Notes: generated by a model not told the origin, from the sequence alone. 64,000 bases of DNA from an uncultured Clostridia bacterium (GCA_934120645.1 CAKOUO010000006.1:1-64000); one strand, 5' to 3'; shown: positions 9,018 to 17,694, numbered from the stretch's first letter. Numbers and translations: made by a program.

Positions 9018-9494
9018 GTGGCAATAAGAAATTTAAGATATGAAGGAGACGAAATTTTAAATAAAAAATCTAGAGAAATTGAAAAAATAGATGAAAAACT
9101 ACAAACATTAATAGATGATATGATAGATACAATGCATAAATACAATGGAGTTGGACTAGCAGCTGTGCAAGTAGGAATTTTAAAAAGAGTTTTTGTTGTA
9201 GATTTATATGACGATAAAGGACCAATAGTTTTTATAAATCCTGTTATTTTAAAAACTAAAGGAGAAAGAGAAGTAGAAGAAGGGTGTTTAAGTTTTCCAA
9301 ATCAATTTGCTAAAGTTGTTAGACCAGAAGAAGTTACAGCAGAATACACAGATAGAAATGGAAAGCGTATGAGAGTAAAAGCAAAAGAATTATTGGCACA
9401 GGCCATTTGCCATGAATATGATCATTTAGAAGGAGAAGTTTTTGTTGATAAGATTATTCCAGGTACAATGGAATATGTAGAACCAGAAAACTAA
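9018..9494 (+). CDS. def: Peptide deformylase
   Basis: Removes the formyl group from the N-terminal methionine of new proteins. 158 residues with the three diagnostic motifs: GVGLAAVQVG (motif 1), EEGCLSFP (motif 2, metal-binding Cys) and HEYDHLEG (motif 3, two metal-binding His and catalytic Glu). GTG 9018 is supported by AGGAGG 8-9 bases upstream. Between priA and fmt, as in many Firmicutes; its partner fmt adds the formyl group that Def removes. Flanked on both sides by the 31-bp repeat. Confidence 0.96.
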   Translation: MAIRNLRYEGDEILNKKSREIEKIDEKLQTLIDDMIDTMHKYNGVGLAAVQVGILKRVFVVDLYDDKGPIVFINPVILKTKGEREVEEGCLSFPNQFAKVVRPEEVTAEYTDRNGKRMRVKAKELLAQAICHEYDHLEGEVFVDKIIPGTMEYVEPEN

Positions 9495-9496
9495 AA

Positions 9497-9527
9497 TGTC
9501 CTTTTGGGGACGTTTATTAAAAGGACA
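9497..9527. repeat. 31-bp palindromic repeat, copy 2
   Basis: Begins TGTCCTTTTGGGGACG and ends AAAAGGACA, two bases after the def stop. The right arm has mutated (ATTAAAAGG instead of CCCAAAAGG), so the stem is shorter. Confidence 0.88.
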
Positions 9528-9561
9528 TTTTAGTTAAAAGAATAGTTACTGAAAATAAAAA

Positions 9562-9592
9562 TGTCCCATTGGGAAACGTCCCCAAAAGGACA
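9562..9592. repeat. 31-bp palindromic repeat, copy 3 (inverted)
   Basis: Same 31-base unit in the opposite orientation (TGTCCCATTGGG, then AAACGTCC, ending AAAAGGACA), 34 bases after copy 2 and 16 before the fmt start. Copies 2 and 3 together could pair into one long hairpin. Confidence 0.88.
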
Positions 9593-9608
9593 AAAGGAGA
9601 AGAGAAGA

Positions 9609-10565
9609 ATGTTAAATGTTTTGTTTATGGGAACTCCGGATTTTGCAGAAGAAAGCTTAGAGGCTGTGTATAACGCAGGACATAATATATTGGGTGTTGT
9701 AACAAATCCAGATAAACCGAAGGGAAGAGGCATGAAATTGGTTGCATCACCGGTAAAAGAATTTGCAGTAGAAAAAGAATTAAAAATATATCAACCTCAA
9801 AAAGTAAAAAATAATCCAGAATTTATAGAGGAAATAAAAGAATTAAACCCTGATGTTATATGTGTTGTTGCGTATGGAAAGATATTGCCAAAGGAAATAT
9901 TGGATATACCAAGATGTGGTTGTATAAATGTTCATGGTTCATTACTTCCAAAATATAGAGGTGCTGCACCGATACAATGGGCAGTTTTAAATGGAGATAG
10001 AGAGACTGGAATTACAACAATGTATATGAATGAGGGGATGGATACAGGTGATATAATTTTAAAACAGAAGGTCAATATTGGAGAAGATGAAACTACTGGA
10101 GAATTGTGGGATGAACTTTCTAAAATAGGAGGAGAATTACTTGTAAAAACATTAGAACAAATTGAAAAAGGAAATGCACCAAGAGAAAAACAAGGGGAAG
10201 ATTTTACAATGGCTCCAATGTTAAATAAAGAAATGGCTAAAATAGATTGGGAAAATAAGACAGCACAAGAAATAAAAAATTTGGTAAGAGGTTTAAATCC
10301 AATTATGGGAGCATACACCTTTTTAAATGGAAAAAAGATAAAATTTTGGAAAGTAGATATAGCAAAAGATATCAAAGTTGAAGAAGATAAAAAAATAAAT
10401 AAAAATGGAACTGTTATAATCTCAGACCAAAAATGCGGACTATTTATAAAAACAAAAGAAGGAATTTTAAAGGTTTTAGAGATTCAAGGAGAAAATGCAA
10501 AAAGAATGAATATTGGAGATTTTTTAAGAGGAACACAAATAAAAAAATTTGAAATATTTGAATAA
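9609..10565 (+). CDS. fmt: Methionyl-tRNA formyltransferase
   Basis: Transfers the formyl group of 10-formyl-THF to initiator Met-tRNA. 318 residues: N-terminal Rossmann-like formyltransferase domain starting MLNVLFMGTPDFAEE, catalytic region with NVHGSLLPKYRG and the DTGDI motif, then the OB-like tRNA-binding C-terminal domain. I chose ATG 9609 with AAGGAGA 8 bases before it. A longer frame from 9561 would only translate the repeat (SHWETSPKG) and is not expected. Last gene of priA-def-fmt; a stem with T tract follows. Confidence 0.95.
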   Translation: MLNVLFMGTPDFAEESLEAVYNAGHNILGVVTNPDKPKGRGMKLVASPVKEFAVEKELKIYQPQKVKNNPEFIEEIKELNPDVICVVAYGKILPKEILDIPRCGCINVHGSLLPKYRGAAPIQWAVLNGDRETGITTMYMNEGMDTGDIILKQKVNIGEDETTGELWDELSKIGGELLVKTLEQIEKGNAPREKQGEDFTMAPMLNKEMAKIDWENKTAQEIKNLVRGLNPIMGAYTFLNGKKIKFWKVDIAKDIKVEEDKKINKNGTVIISDQKCGLFIKTKEGILKVLEIQGENAKRMNIGDFLRGTQIKKFEIFE

Positions 10566-10597
10566 CATTTTTTTATAAAAAAATAGCGTAAAAAAGG

Positions 10598-10626
10598 TTG
10601 TAAAAAATACTAAAAATTGATATACT
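10598..10626 (+). promoter_or_regulatory. Predicted promoter of the Asp23-AmaP operon
   Basis: TTGTAA (10598-10603), a 17-base spacer and TATACT (10621-10626). The -10 box lies inside the left arm of the downstream palindrome, so promoter and terminator or operator functions overlap. Confidence 0.45.
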
Positions 10627-10653
10627 TATAACATAAATAAGTATATCTTTTTT
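10617..10653 (+). terminator. Terminator of priA-def-fmt, overlapping a promoter
   Basis: GATATACTTA (10619-10628) pairs perfectly with TAAGTATATC (10638-10647), followed by six T. It fits an intrinsic terminator after fmt, but it also lies where transcription of the next operon would start. Confidence 0.65.
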
Positions 10654-10677
10654 ATTAACAAATAAGGAGGTAATATT

Positions 10678-11166
10678 ATGTCAGAAGAAAAAACAGAAAA
10701 AGAACAAGAAAAAAAAGAAAATAGCATAGAGAAAGTAGAAGAAAACAATCAAGAAAATGGTATTGAAATATCAACAGATGTTATTGCAGTAATATCTGGA
10801 GTAGCTGTATCAGAAGTACAAGGAGTTGCTGGAATGGCAGGAGGATTTGCAGGAGGAATTTCTGAAGTATTTAGCGGAAAGAAAAATTTGGCAAAAGGAA
10901 TAAAAGTAGAAAAAACAGAAGATTCAGCCAAAATAGATGTAAACATTATAGTAGAATATGGCTCAAGAATACCAGATGTAGCTTTTGAAATACAAAATAG
11001 AGTAAAAAAAGCTGTAGAAAGTATGACAGGATTTAAAGTAGAAGAAGTAAATGTTCATGTGCAAGGTGTTAATACAGATATAGTAAAAAAATCAGATGAA
11101 AATAAACAAGAAGAAATAAAAACATCAGAAGAAAACCAAGAACAAGAACAAAAATCAAATGAATAA
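10678..11166 (+). CDS. Asp23/Gls24 family envelope stress protein
   Basis: 162 residues. The central Asp23 (DUF322) domain runs from about residue 25 to 140: ISTDVIAVISGVAVSEVQGV, a glycine-rich GMAGGFAGG, then IDVNIIVEYGSRIPDVAFEI and a VNVHVQGV strand. Both ends are Glu/Lys/Gln-rich and look disordered. In Staphylococcus, Asp23 is a cytoplasmic protein held under the membrane by AmaP, and its loss triggers a cell-wall stress response. The next two genes (AmaP, DUF2273) are its usual companions, which supports the same membrane-associated complex here. A clear AAGGAGG precedes the ATG. Confidence 0.9.
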   Translation: MSEEKTEKEQEKKENSIEKVEENNQENGIEISTDVIAVISGVAVSEVQGVAGMAGGFAGGISEVFSGKKNLAKGIKVEKTEDSAKIDVNIIVEYGSRIPDVAFEIQNRVKKAVESMTGFKVEEVNVHVQGVNTDIVKKSDENKQEEIKTSEENQEQEQKSNE

Positions 11167-11204
11167 AATAAAAAATACAAAAAAGAAAAAGTGAGGAAAA
11201 AGAA

Positions 11205-11750
11205 ATGAAAGTAATAGAAAAAATAACATTAATTATATACGCAAATATAATGTTAATATTATCAATAATAGCATGTTTATTAGTATTTGGATGGTTAGAT
11301 ATAGGAATTGTAGGAAGTTTAATAAAAACATTATTAGTTTCTGCAACATCATCAAAAATAATATTAGGAATAAGTATAGTATTTATATTATTATCTATAA
11401 GATGTATATTCTTTGATCCAACATCAAAACAAGAACTAAAAGATAAAGAAGGAATACTTTTAGCAAATGATAATGGAAAATTAATGATATCAAAAGAAAC
11501 AATAGAAAATATAGTTGAAACAGTAACAAAAGAATATGGTGGTACAAAAGAAGTTTCATCTAGAGTAGAATTAGATAAAAACAATAATATAAACATAGAT
11601 ATTAATTTAGTAGTTAGTTCAGACGCAATTATAAAAAATCTATCAGTAGAACTACAAAATAAAATAAAACAAAAAATAAAACAAACAACAGACTTAGAAG
11701 TCAAAGAAGTAAATATAACAATAAAAAAAGCTATACAAGAAAAAGCATAA
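11205..11750 (+). CDS. amaP: Alkaline shock response membrane anchor protein AmaP
   Basis: 181 residues. Two N-terminal membrane helices (residues 6-30 and 48-66) are followed by a cytoplasmic Asp23-like domain from about residue 84 (LMISKETIENIVETV, then VSSRVELDKNNNINIDINLVV). It anchors Asp23-type proteins to the membrane. GAGG precedes ATG 11205. Placed between the Asp23 and DUF2273 genes, the canonical order. Confidence 0.85.
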   Translation: MKVIEKITLIIYANIMLILSIIACLLVFGWLDIGIVGSLIKTLLVSATSSKIILGISIVFILLSIRCIFFDPTSKQELKDKEGILLANDNGKLMISKETIENIVETVTKEYGGTKEVSSRVELDKNNNINIDINLVVSSDAIIKNLSVELQNKIKQKIKQTTDLEVKEVNITIKKAIQEKA

Positions 11751-11785
11751 AATATACACATATAGTATAGAAAGGAAACTATAAT

Positions 11786-11989
11786 ATGGATGATGTAAAA
11801 AAATTTTGGAATCAATATAAAGGAGCAATAATAGGAATAATTATTGCAATAGTAATACTTGCTACAAGATTATATGATGTTATAGTAGGAATATTACTAA
11901 TTTTAGCTGGAGCATTTTTAGGAAATTATGTGCAACAGAATAAAGATGAAGTAAAATCAAAAATAAAAAAATTTATAGATAGAATGTAG
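11786..11989 (+). CDS. DUF2273 small membrane protein
   Basis: 67 residues with two adjacent membrane helices (residues 13-30 and 33-48) and a basic amphipathic tail. The KGAIIGIIIAI and DVIVGILLILAGAFLGNYV segments match DUF2273, a family nearly always encoded beside Asp23 and AmaP. The function is unknown; it probably helps hold the Asp23 complex at the membrane. 11 bases before nusB. Confidence 0.85.
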   Translation: MDDVKKFWNQYKGAIIGIIIAIVILATRLYDVIVGILLILAGAFLGNYVQQNKDEVKSKIKKFIDRM

Positions 11990-12000
11990 AGGAATAAAAA

Positions 12001-12405
12001 ATGAATAGAACAGCAATTAGAGAAAATGCTTTCAAATTAATATATAGCTTAGAAATACAAAATGCAGAAAATTTAGAAGAACAAATAGATCTTTTTTTTG
12101 AAAGTAATGATATAACAGATAAAGAAGCACAAAAATACATAAAAAATGTAGTTATAGGTATTAATAAAAATCAAACAGAAATATTAAATGATATAGAAAA
12201 AAATTTAAAATCAGACTGGAAAATAAGTAGAATTTCCAAAATGGATTTATCTGTTTTAAAACTTGCAATATACGAAATAAAATTTAACCAAATACCATAC
12301 AAAGTAGCAATAAATGAAGCAGTAGAAATTGCTAAAAAATATGGTGAAGATAAATCTAAAAATTTTGTAAATGGAGTTTTAGCAAGTATTGTAAAGGATA
12401 TGTAA
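12001..12405 (+). CDS. nusB: Transcription antitermination factor NusB
   Basis: 134-residue all-helical RNA-binding protein that, with NusE (S10), binds boxA and supports rRNA antitermination. Recognised by the RENAFKLIYSLEIQ start, the central helices, IYEIKFNQIPYKVAINEAVEIAK and the closing FVNGVLASI. ATG 12001 has GAGGAA upstream. Its stop is followed after 4 bases by the xseA start, so the two are translationally close. nusB-xseA-xseB is a standard Clostridia order. Confidence 0.94.
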   Translation: MNRTAIRENAFKLIYSLEIQNAENLEEQIDLFFESNDITDKEAQKYIKNVVIGINKNQTEILNDIEKNLKSDWKISRISKMDLSVLKLAIYEIKFNQIPYKVAINEAVEIAKKYGEDKSKNFVNGVLASIVKDM

Positions 12406-12409
12406 AATA

Positions 12410-13603
12410 ATGAAATATGAGAATATGGCAATAAGTGTTAGTGAATTAAATAGTTATATAAAAAACAAAATAGATGATGATGAAATTTTGAACAATGTTC
12501 TAATAAAAGGAGAAATATCAAATTTTAAAAATCATTATACAGGTCATATGTATTTTACACTAAAAGATGAAAACTCATTAATAAAGTGTATAATGTTTAA
12601 AAGTTATGCACAAAAACTTGAATTTATGCCAAAAGACGGAATGAAAGTTTTTGCATTTGGAACAGTTTCTGTTTTTGAACGTGATGGTATATATCAAATT
12701 TATGTAAAAGCAATGCAAGAAGATGGAGTAGGTATTTTATATAAAAAATATGAAGAACTAAAACAAAGACTTGAAGAAGAAGGATATTTTGATGAAAGAC
12801 ATAAGCAAAAAATACCATTAATGCCAAAAACAATAGGAGTATTAACATCACAAACAGGTGCAGTAATAAGAGATATAATTAATGTAAGTACAAGAAGAAA
12901 TCCAAATGTAGTTATAAAGTTATTACCAGTACCAGTTCAAGGAGAAGGAGCAGCAGAAAAAATTGCTGATGGAATAAGACTAATGAATGAAAAAAATATT
13001 GCAGATGTTTTAATATTAGCAAGAGGTGGAGGTTCTCTAGAAGACTTATGGCCATTTAATGAAGAAATAGTAGCACATGCAATTTACAATTCAAAAATAC
13101 CAATAATATCAGCAGTAGGACACGAAACAGATTTCTCAATTTCAGATTTTGTTGCAGATTTAAGAGCTCCAACACCATCTGCAGCAGCAGAACTAGCAGT
13201 ACCAGACATATATGAAATAAAACAAAAAATAAATTCATATCAAAGTAGATTAAGAAATTCATTAATAAAAAAAGTAGAAATTATGAAACTTAGATATGAA
13301 AAATGTATGTCAAGCAGAGTATTTAAAGAACCAAAAAGAATAATAGAAGATAATTATATAAAAGTAGATAATTATATAAAACAATTAGAAAATATAATAG
13401 TTAATAAACAAAAAGAAGAAAAAACAAAATACATAGAATTAGTTTCTAAATTAGATGCTTTAAGTCCATTAAAAACATTAACAAGAGGATATTCAATAAT
13501 AGAACAAAACGGAAAAATTATAAATAGTGCAAAATGTTTAAAATCAAGAGATAAAGTAAATTTAAAATTTAAAGATGGGGAAAAATCTGCAGAGATTTTA
13601 TAA
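12410..13603 (+). CDS. xseA: Exodeoxyribonuclease VII large subunit
   Basis: Catalytic subunit of the nuclease that degrades single-stranded DNA from both ends. 397 residues: N-terminal OB-fold (ISVSELNSYIKN, then IKGEISNFKNH and HMYFTLKDE), then the nuclease domain with IGVLTSQTGAVIRDI, LARGGGSLEDLW and ISAVGHETDFSI-DFVADLRAPTPSAAAEL, then a coiled coil that binds XseB. XseB is encoded two genes downstream, separated by a small PepSY-like protein gene. Confidence 0.96.
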   Translation: MKYENMAISVSELNSYIKNKIDDDEILNNVLIKGEISNFKNHYTGHMYFTLKDENSLIKCIMFKSYAQKLEFMPKDGMKVFAFGTVSVFERDGIYQIYVKAMQEDGVGILYKKYEELKQRLEEEGYFDERHKQKIPLMPKTIGVLTSQTGAVIRDIINVSTRRNPNVVIKLLPVPVQGEGAAEKIADGIRLMNEKNIADVLILARGGGSLEDLWPFNEEIVAHAIYNSKIPIISAVGHETDFSISDFVADLRAPTPSAAAELAVPDIYEIKQKINSYQSRLRNSLIKKVEIMKLRYEKCMSSRVFKEPKRIIEDNYIKVDNYIKQLENIIVNKQKEEKTKYIELVSKLDALSPLKTLTRGYSIIEQNGKIINSAKCLKSRDKVNLKFKDGEKSAEIL

Positions 13604-13635
13604 ATCTTATAAATTAAATTGAGGAGATGTAAAAA

Positions 13636-14160
13636 ATGACAAATGGAACAAAAATAGTAATAGGTATATTAGCAGTAGCTTTAATAGCAGTAGGAATATC
13701 AGTTGGAGTAGGATTAAATAAAAAATCACCAAAAACAAATGCAAATAATATTAACTATGAAAATAAAGATAATATATATGATTATCTAAATGAAGTAACA
13801 GAAGATAATACAGTTAATGAATCTAATAATAATACAAATGAAAATAAAACAGAAAATAATATAGAACAAAATAAAACACAAAACAATAATACAGAAACAG
13901 TAAGCAAAAATAATAATACAGTAGAAAATTTTACAGGTAAAGAAGAACAAGAAAGTCAAAAAGAAAATACAGGAGTAAGTGAAGAAGAAACAGCTATAAA
14001 CCTAGCAAAGCAAGAGTGGGGAATAGATATAGATTCATTTAATTTTGAAGCTGTAAAAAATAATGACGGAACATATAATGTAACTGTTAGAGGAAAAACA
14101 GATGGAAATGCTGTTACAGTATATACAATAAATGTAAAAACTGGAACAGTAACAGAATAA
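13636..14160 (+). CDS. Membrane-anchored PepSY-like protein
   Basis: 174 residues: one N-terminal membrane helix (residues 6-27), a low-complexity Asn/Glu/Thr linker (residues 33-110), and a C-terminal module of about 55 residues beginning EEETAINLAKQEWGID with strands ending in DGNAVTVYTINVKTG. That module resembles a PepSY-type fold; the call is tentative. It probably hangs outside the membrane. It lies within the xseA-xseB operon, with GAGGAGATG just before its ATG. Confidence 0.55.
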   Translation: MTNGTKIVIGILAVALIAVGISVGVGLNKKSPKTNANNINYENKDNIYDYLNEVTEDNTVNESNNNTNENKTENNIEQNKTQNNNTETVSKNNNTVENFTGKEEQESQKENTGVSEEETAINLAKQEWGIDIDSFNFEAVKNNDGTYNVTVRGKTDGNAVTVYTINVKTGTVTE

Positions 14161-14179
14161 TATAAAAGGAAGAAGTAAT

Positions 14180-14401
14180 ATGGCAAAAGTAAATTTTGAA
14201 AATAATATGGAAAATTTAGAAAAAATAGTATCTGAATTAGAAAAAGGAGATTTAAATTTAGATGAATCAATATCTAAATTTGAAGAAGGAATTAAAATTT
14301 CCAAAGAATGCAATAAAATATTAGAAGAAGCTGAGAAAAAAATAACAATATTACTAGAAAAAGATGGTAATTTAGAAGAAGAAAATTTTACAACTGAATA
14401 A
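14180..14401 (+). CDS. xseB: Exodeoxyribonuclease VII small subunit
   Basis: 73 residues forming a helical hairpin that packs on the XseA coiled coil. The NMENLEKIVSELEKGDLNLDE start and the SISKFEEGIK block are diagnostic. GGAAG precedes ATG 14180. Separated from xseA by the PepSY-like gene, followed by a DUF212 gene. Confidence 0.95.
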   Translation: MAKVNFENNMENLEKIVSELEKGDLNLDESISKFEEGIKISKECNKILEEAEKKITILLEKDGNLEEENFTTE

Positions 14402-14422
14402 TAAGGGGATAGGAGCAAAAAA

Positions 14423-14866
14423 GTGAACAATAATTTTATGGAATTTATACAAAATAAGTATATATATATACCATTTTTATTATGGTTTTTAATTCAATTA
14501 TTTAAAGTAATATATGATTTAGTAACAACTAAAAAATTCAATTTTAAGAGAATATTAGGTGCAGGAGGAATGCCAAGTTCTCATACAGCTATTGTAGTAT
14601 CACTAGCAACACTAGTTGGAAAGTATGAGGGAGTAGGTAGCCCAATATTTGCCGTAGCTTTAGTATTAGCAGCAGTTGTTATGTATGATGCATGTGGAGT
14701 TAGAAGAGCAGCTGGAAAGCAAGCTGCATTATTAAATAAAATAATTGAAACACCAGGATTAACAGGAATACAAGTATCAGAAAGACTAGTAGAAGTTTTG
14801 GGGCATACACCAAAACAAGTTTTAGTAGGTGCATTAATAGGAGTTTTAGTGGGATTAATAGCTTAA
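14423..14866 (+). CDS. Divergent PAP2 family protein (DUF212)
   Basis: 147-residue membrane protein with a PAP2-like signature: GAGGMPSSHTAIVVSL followed by YDACGVRRAAGKQA and a C-terminal VGALIGVLVGL helix. It resembles B. subtilis YuiD. The substrate is unknown, probably a lipid phosphate. GTG 14423 is used, with GGGGATAGGAG upstream. Co-directional with xseB (21-base gap). Confidence 0.85.
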   Translation: MNNNFMEFIQNKYIYIPFLLWFLIQLFKVIYDLVTTKKFNFKRILGAGGMPSSHTAIVVSLATLVGKYEGVGSPIFAVALVLAAVVMYDACGVRRAAGKQAALLNKIIETPGLTGIQVSERLVEVLGHTPKQVLVGALIGVLVGLIA

Positions 14867-14904
14867 TTCCACAATTTTTATATAAATATTTAAGGAGGAA
14901 AAAA

Positions 14905-16566
14905 ATGACTGATATAGAAATTGCAGAAAATACTAAATTAGATAAAATAATAGATATTGCAAAAAGATTAGAAATAGAAGACGAAGATATTGAATGCTAT
15001 GGAAAATATAAAGCAAAAATTTCTAACAATGTTTACAAAAAAAATAAGAATAAAAAAGATGGAAAATTAATACTTGTAACAGCAATAAACCCAACTCCAT
15101 TAGGAGAAGGAAAAACAACAGTATCAATAGCAATAGCAGATGGACTTTCAAAAATTGGCAAAAAATCTATATTAGCATTAAGAGAACCATCTTTAGGCCC
15201 AGTATTTGGAATAAAAGGTGGAGCAACAGGTGGTGGATATGCTCAAATTGCACCAATGGAAGATATTAATTTGCATTTTACAGGAGATATACACGCAATT
15301 ACATCAGCAAATAATTTATTATCAGCAATGATAGACAATCATATATATTTTGGTAATGAATTAGACATAAAAGAAGTTACATGGAAAAGATGTATAGACT
15401 TAAATGATAGACAATTAAGAAAAATAGAAACAGGATTATCAGGAGAAAAAAATATTGTTCAAAGAGAAGATGGATTCGACATATCAGTAGCATCAGAAAT
15501 AATGGCAATATTATGCTTATCTGAAAATATAGAAGAATTAAAAGAAAAATTAGGAAATATTATAATAGGATTTAATTCAAAAAAAGAACCAATATATGCA
15601 AAACAATTAAATGCACAAGGTGCAATGGCAGTATTATTAAAAGATGCAATAAAACCTAATTTAGTACAGACTTTAGAACATACACCAGCAATTATACATG
15701 GAGGACCATTTGCAAACATAGCACATGGTTGCAATAGTATTATAGCAACAAAATTAGCAATGAAATTAGCAGATTATACAATAACAGAAGCCGGATTTGG
15801 AGCTGATTTAGGAGCTGAAAAATTCTTAGATATAAAATGTAGAAAAGCTGGAATAAAGCCAGACGCAGTTGTAATAGTTGCAACAATTAAAGCTCTTAAA
15901 TATCATGGAGGAATAGAAAAAGATAAAATAAACGAAGAAAATTTAACAGGCTTAAAAAATGGAATGAATAATCTATATAAACATATAGAAAATATAAAAG
16001 AAAAATTTGGATTAAATGTTATAGTTGCAATAAATAAATATTCAACAGACACAGAAACAGAAATAAATTATATAAAAGAAGAACTATCAGAAAAAAATAT
16101 AGAAGCAAGCCTTGTAGAAGGATGGGAAAAAGGCGGAGAAGGAGCAATAGATATTGCAGAAAAACTAGTTAAATTAACAGAAAAAGAAGAAGAATTTAGA
16201 TATATTTATGAAGAAAAAGATAGTATAAAAGCAAAAATAGAAAAAGTAGCAAAAGAAATATATGGAGCAAAAGAAGTTAATTTTTCAGAAGAAGCTAACC
16301 AAAAAATACAATTAATAGAAAAATGGGGATATGGAAGCTTACCTATATGTATTGCCAAAACACAATATTCATTTTCAGATGATTCAAAAAATTTAGAATG
16401 TAAAGAGCCTTTTAATATAACAATCAGAGATGTAAATTTAAAATCTGGAGCTGGTTTTGTTGTAGCTTTAGCTGGTAAAATAATGACAATGCCTGGATTA
16501 CCAAGAGTTCCAGCAGCAGAAAATATTAATATAGATGAAAATGAAAAAATAGTAGGAATTTTTTAA
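14905..16566 (+). CDS. fhs: Formate-tetrahydrofolate ligase
   Basis: ATP-dependent synthesis of 10-formyl-THF from formate; in Clostridia it feeds purines, Met-tRNA formylation and, in acetogens, the Wood-Ljungdahl methyl branch. 553 residues, the normal length. The P-loop NPTPLGEGKTTVSIAIADGL, the substrate region EPSLGPVFGIKGGATGGGYAQ, the GPFANIAHGCNS segment and the C-terminal PGLPRVPAAE motif are all intact. GGAGG precedes ATG 14905. Metabolically coupled to fmt in this window, which uses its product. Confidence 0.97.
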   Translation: MTDIEIAENTKLDKIIDIAKRLEIEDEDIECYGKYKAKISNNVYKKNKNKKDGKLILVTAINPTPLGEGKTTVSIAIADGLSKIGKKSILALREPSLGPVFGIKGGATGGGYAQIAPMEDINLHFTGDIHAITSANNLLSAMIDNHIYFGNELDIKEVTWKRCIDLNDRQLRKIETGLSGEKNIVQREDGFDISVASEIMAILCLSENIEELKEKLGNIIIGFNSKKEPIYAKQLNAQGAMAVLLKDAIKPNLVQTLEHTPAIIHGGPFANIAHGCNSIIATKLAMKLADYTITEAGFGADLGAEKFLDIKCRKAGIKPDAVVIVATIKALKYHGGIEKDKINEENLTGLKNGMNNLYKHIENIKEKFGLNVIVAINKYSTDTETEINYIKEELSEKNIEASLVEGWEKGGEGAIDIAEKLVKLTEKEEEFRYIYEEKDSIKAKIEKVAKEIYGAKEVNFSEEANQKIQLIEKWGYGSLPICIAKTQYSFSDDSKNLECKEPFNITIRDVNLKSGAGFVVALAGKIMTMPGLPRVPAAENINIDENEKIVGIF

Positions 16567-16676
16567 ATAATAGAAGGACAATAAGGATTAAAGAAATATT
16601 TCATATTATTTACAATTAATAAAAGAAGTTGGAATATGTATTAGTAAAAGACTAAAATTAAATGAATAAAAACTAA

Positions 16677-16754
16677 AAAAAACCTCACAATAAAAAGAGA
16701 AATATAAATTAAAAATATTAATTTATAACAATTAAAGAGAAAGTGAGGTTTTTT
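16677..16754 (+). promoter_or_regulatory. Long-range hairpin covering the gpr ribosome site
   Basis: AAAAAACCTCAC (16677-16688) pairs perfectly over 12 bp with GTGAGGTTTTTT (16743-16754). The right arm contains the gpr Shine-Dalgarno GTGAGG. Inside, ATAAATT (16704-16710) and AATTTAT (16720-16726) form a nested stem. The T tract also allows a terminator role after fhs. The gap 16567-16676 shows no gene. Confidence 0.65.
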
Positions 16755-16755
16755 A

Positions 16756-17691
16756 ATGTTTAACTTTAGAACAGACCTAGCAGCAGAAAGAAGAGACTTA
16801 TACAAAAAAGCAAATAGTATAGAAAACGAAATAAACGGAATAGAGAGTACAAAGGAAGAAATAAATGAAAATATTTCAGTAGAAAGGGTAAAAATAACTA
16901 ATGAAGAAGGAGAAAAAGCAATAGGAAAACCACAAGGAAACTATATAACAATAGACATAAAAAAATTAAGAATAGCACAAGACGAAGATATAGAAAAATC
17001 TGCAGAAATACTATCAAATGAATTAAAACAAATATTAGATGTCCATATAGATAAACAAGGAGAAATTTTAGTAGTTGGACTTGGAAATATATATGTAACA
17101 CCAGATGCACTTGGACCAAAAGTAATTAATGAAATTGAAGTTACAAGACATATCATAAATTATTTACCACAATATGTAGAAGAAGGAACAAGAATGGTAA
17201 GTGCTATTTCACCAGGAGTTTTGGGGACAACTGGGATAGAAACAGTAGAAATATTAAAAGGTATAGTAGACAACATTCATCCAAAACTTGTAATAGTAAT
17301 AGATGCATTAGCCTCAAGAAGCATTGAAAGAATTAGTAGTACAATTCAATTATCAGACACAGGTATTGTACCAGGAGCAGGAGTTGGAAACACAAGAAAC
17401 GAAATAAGTCAAAAAACTTTAGGAATACCAGTTATAGCAATAGGAATACCAACAGTAGTAGAAACTGCTGTATTGGTAAATGATTGTTTAGATTTATTTA
17501 TAACAAAATTACAAGAAGAAGCTAAATCAAATGATTATTTAAATCAATTAAAAGAAGAAGATAATTATGAAGAAATAAAAGAAGCATTAGTACCAAAAGA
17601 CTATAACTTAATAGTTACACCAAAAGAAATAGATGATTTAATTGAAAATATGAGTGAAGTAGTTAGTAAAGGAATTAATATGAGTATGTAA
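16756..17691 (+). CDS. gpr: GPR spore endopeptidase (germination protease)
   Basis: Aspartic-type protease that degrades the small acid-soluble spore proteins at germination; made as a zymogen in the forespore. 311 residues. The N-terminal FRTDLAAERRDLY contains the family's propeptide cleavage context, and the core includes VVGLGNIYVTPDALGPKV, SAISPGVLGTTGIET and IVPGAGVGNTRNEIS. It begins 2 bases after the right arm of a stem that can hide its ribosome site. Proof that the organism forms, or descends from formers of, spores. Confidence 0.95.
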   Translation: MFNFRTDLAAERRDLYKKANSIENEINGIESTKEEINENISVERVKITNEEGEKAIGKPQGNYITIDIKKLRIAQDEDIEKSAEILSNELKQILDVHIDKQGEILVVGLGNIYVTPDALGPKVINEIEVTRHIINYLPQYVEEGTRMVSAISPGVLGTTGIETVEILKGIVDNIHPKLVIVIDALASRSIERISSTIQLSDTGIVPGAGVGNTRNEISQKTLGIPVIAIGIPTVVETAVLVNDCLDLFITKLQEEAKSNDYLNQLKEEDNYEEIKEALVPKDYNLIVTPKEIDDLIENMSEVVSKGINMSM

Positions 17692-17694
17692 AAA

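Noticed and set aside
9561..9608. Upstream extension of fmt through the 31-bp repeat
   Set aside because: The extra residues only translate the repeat, and a ribosome site lies correctly before ATG 9609.
11069..11815. Long leftward frame opposite AmaP
   Set aside because: Low-complexity Phe/Ile/Ser-rich translation of the antisense of an AT-rich gene; no ribosome site and no family pattern. The same holds for the many Leu/Phe-rich leftward frames elsewhere.
14867..14904. Riboswitch before fhs
   Set aside because: The gap is only 38 bases and AT-rich, too short for a THF or similar riboswitch.
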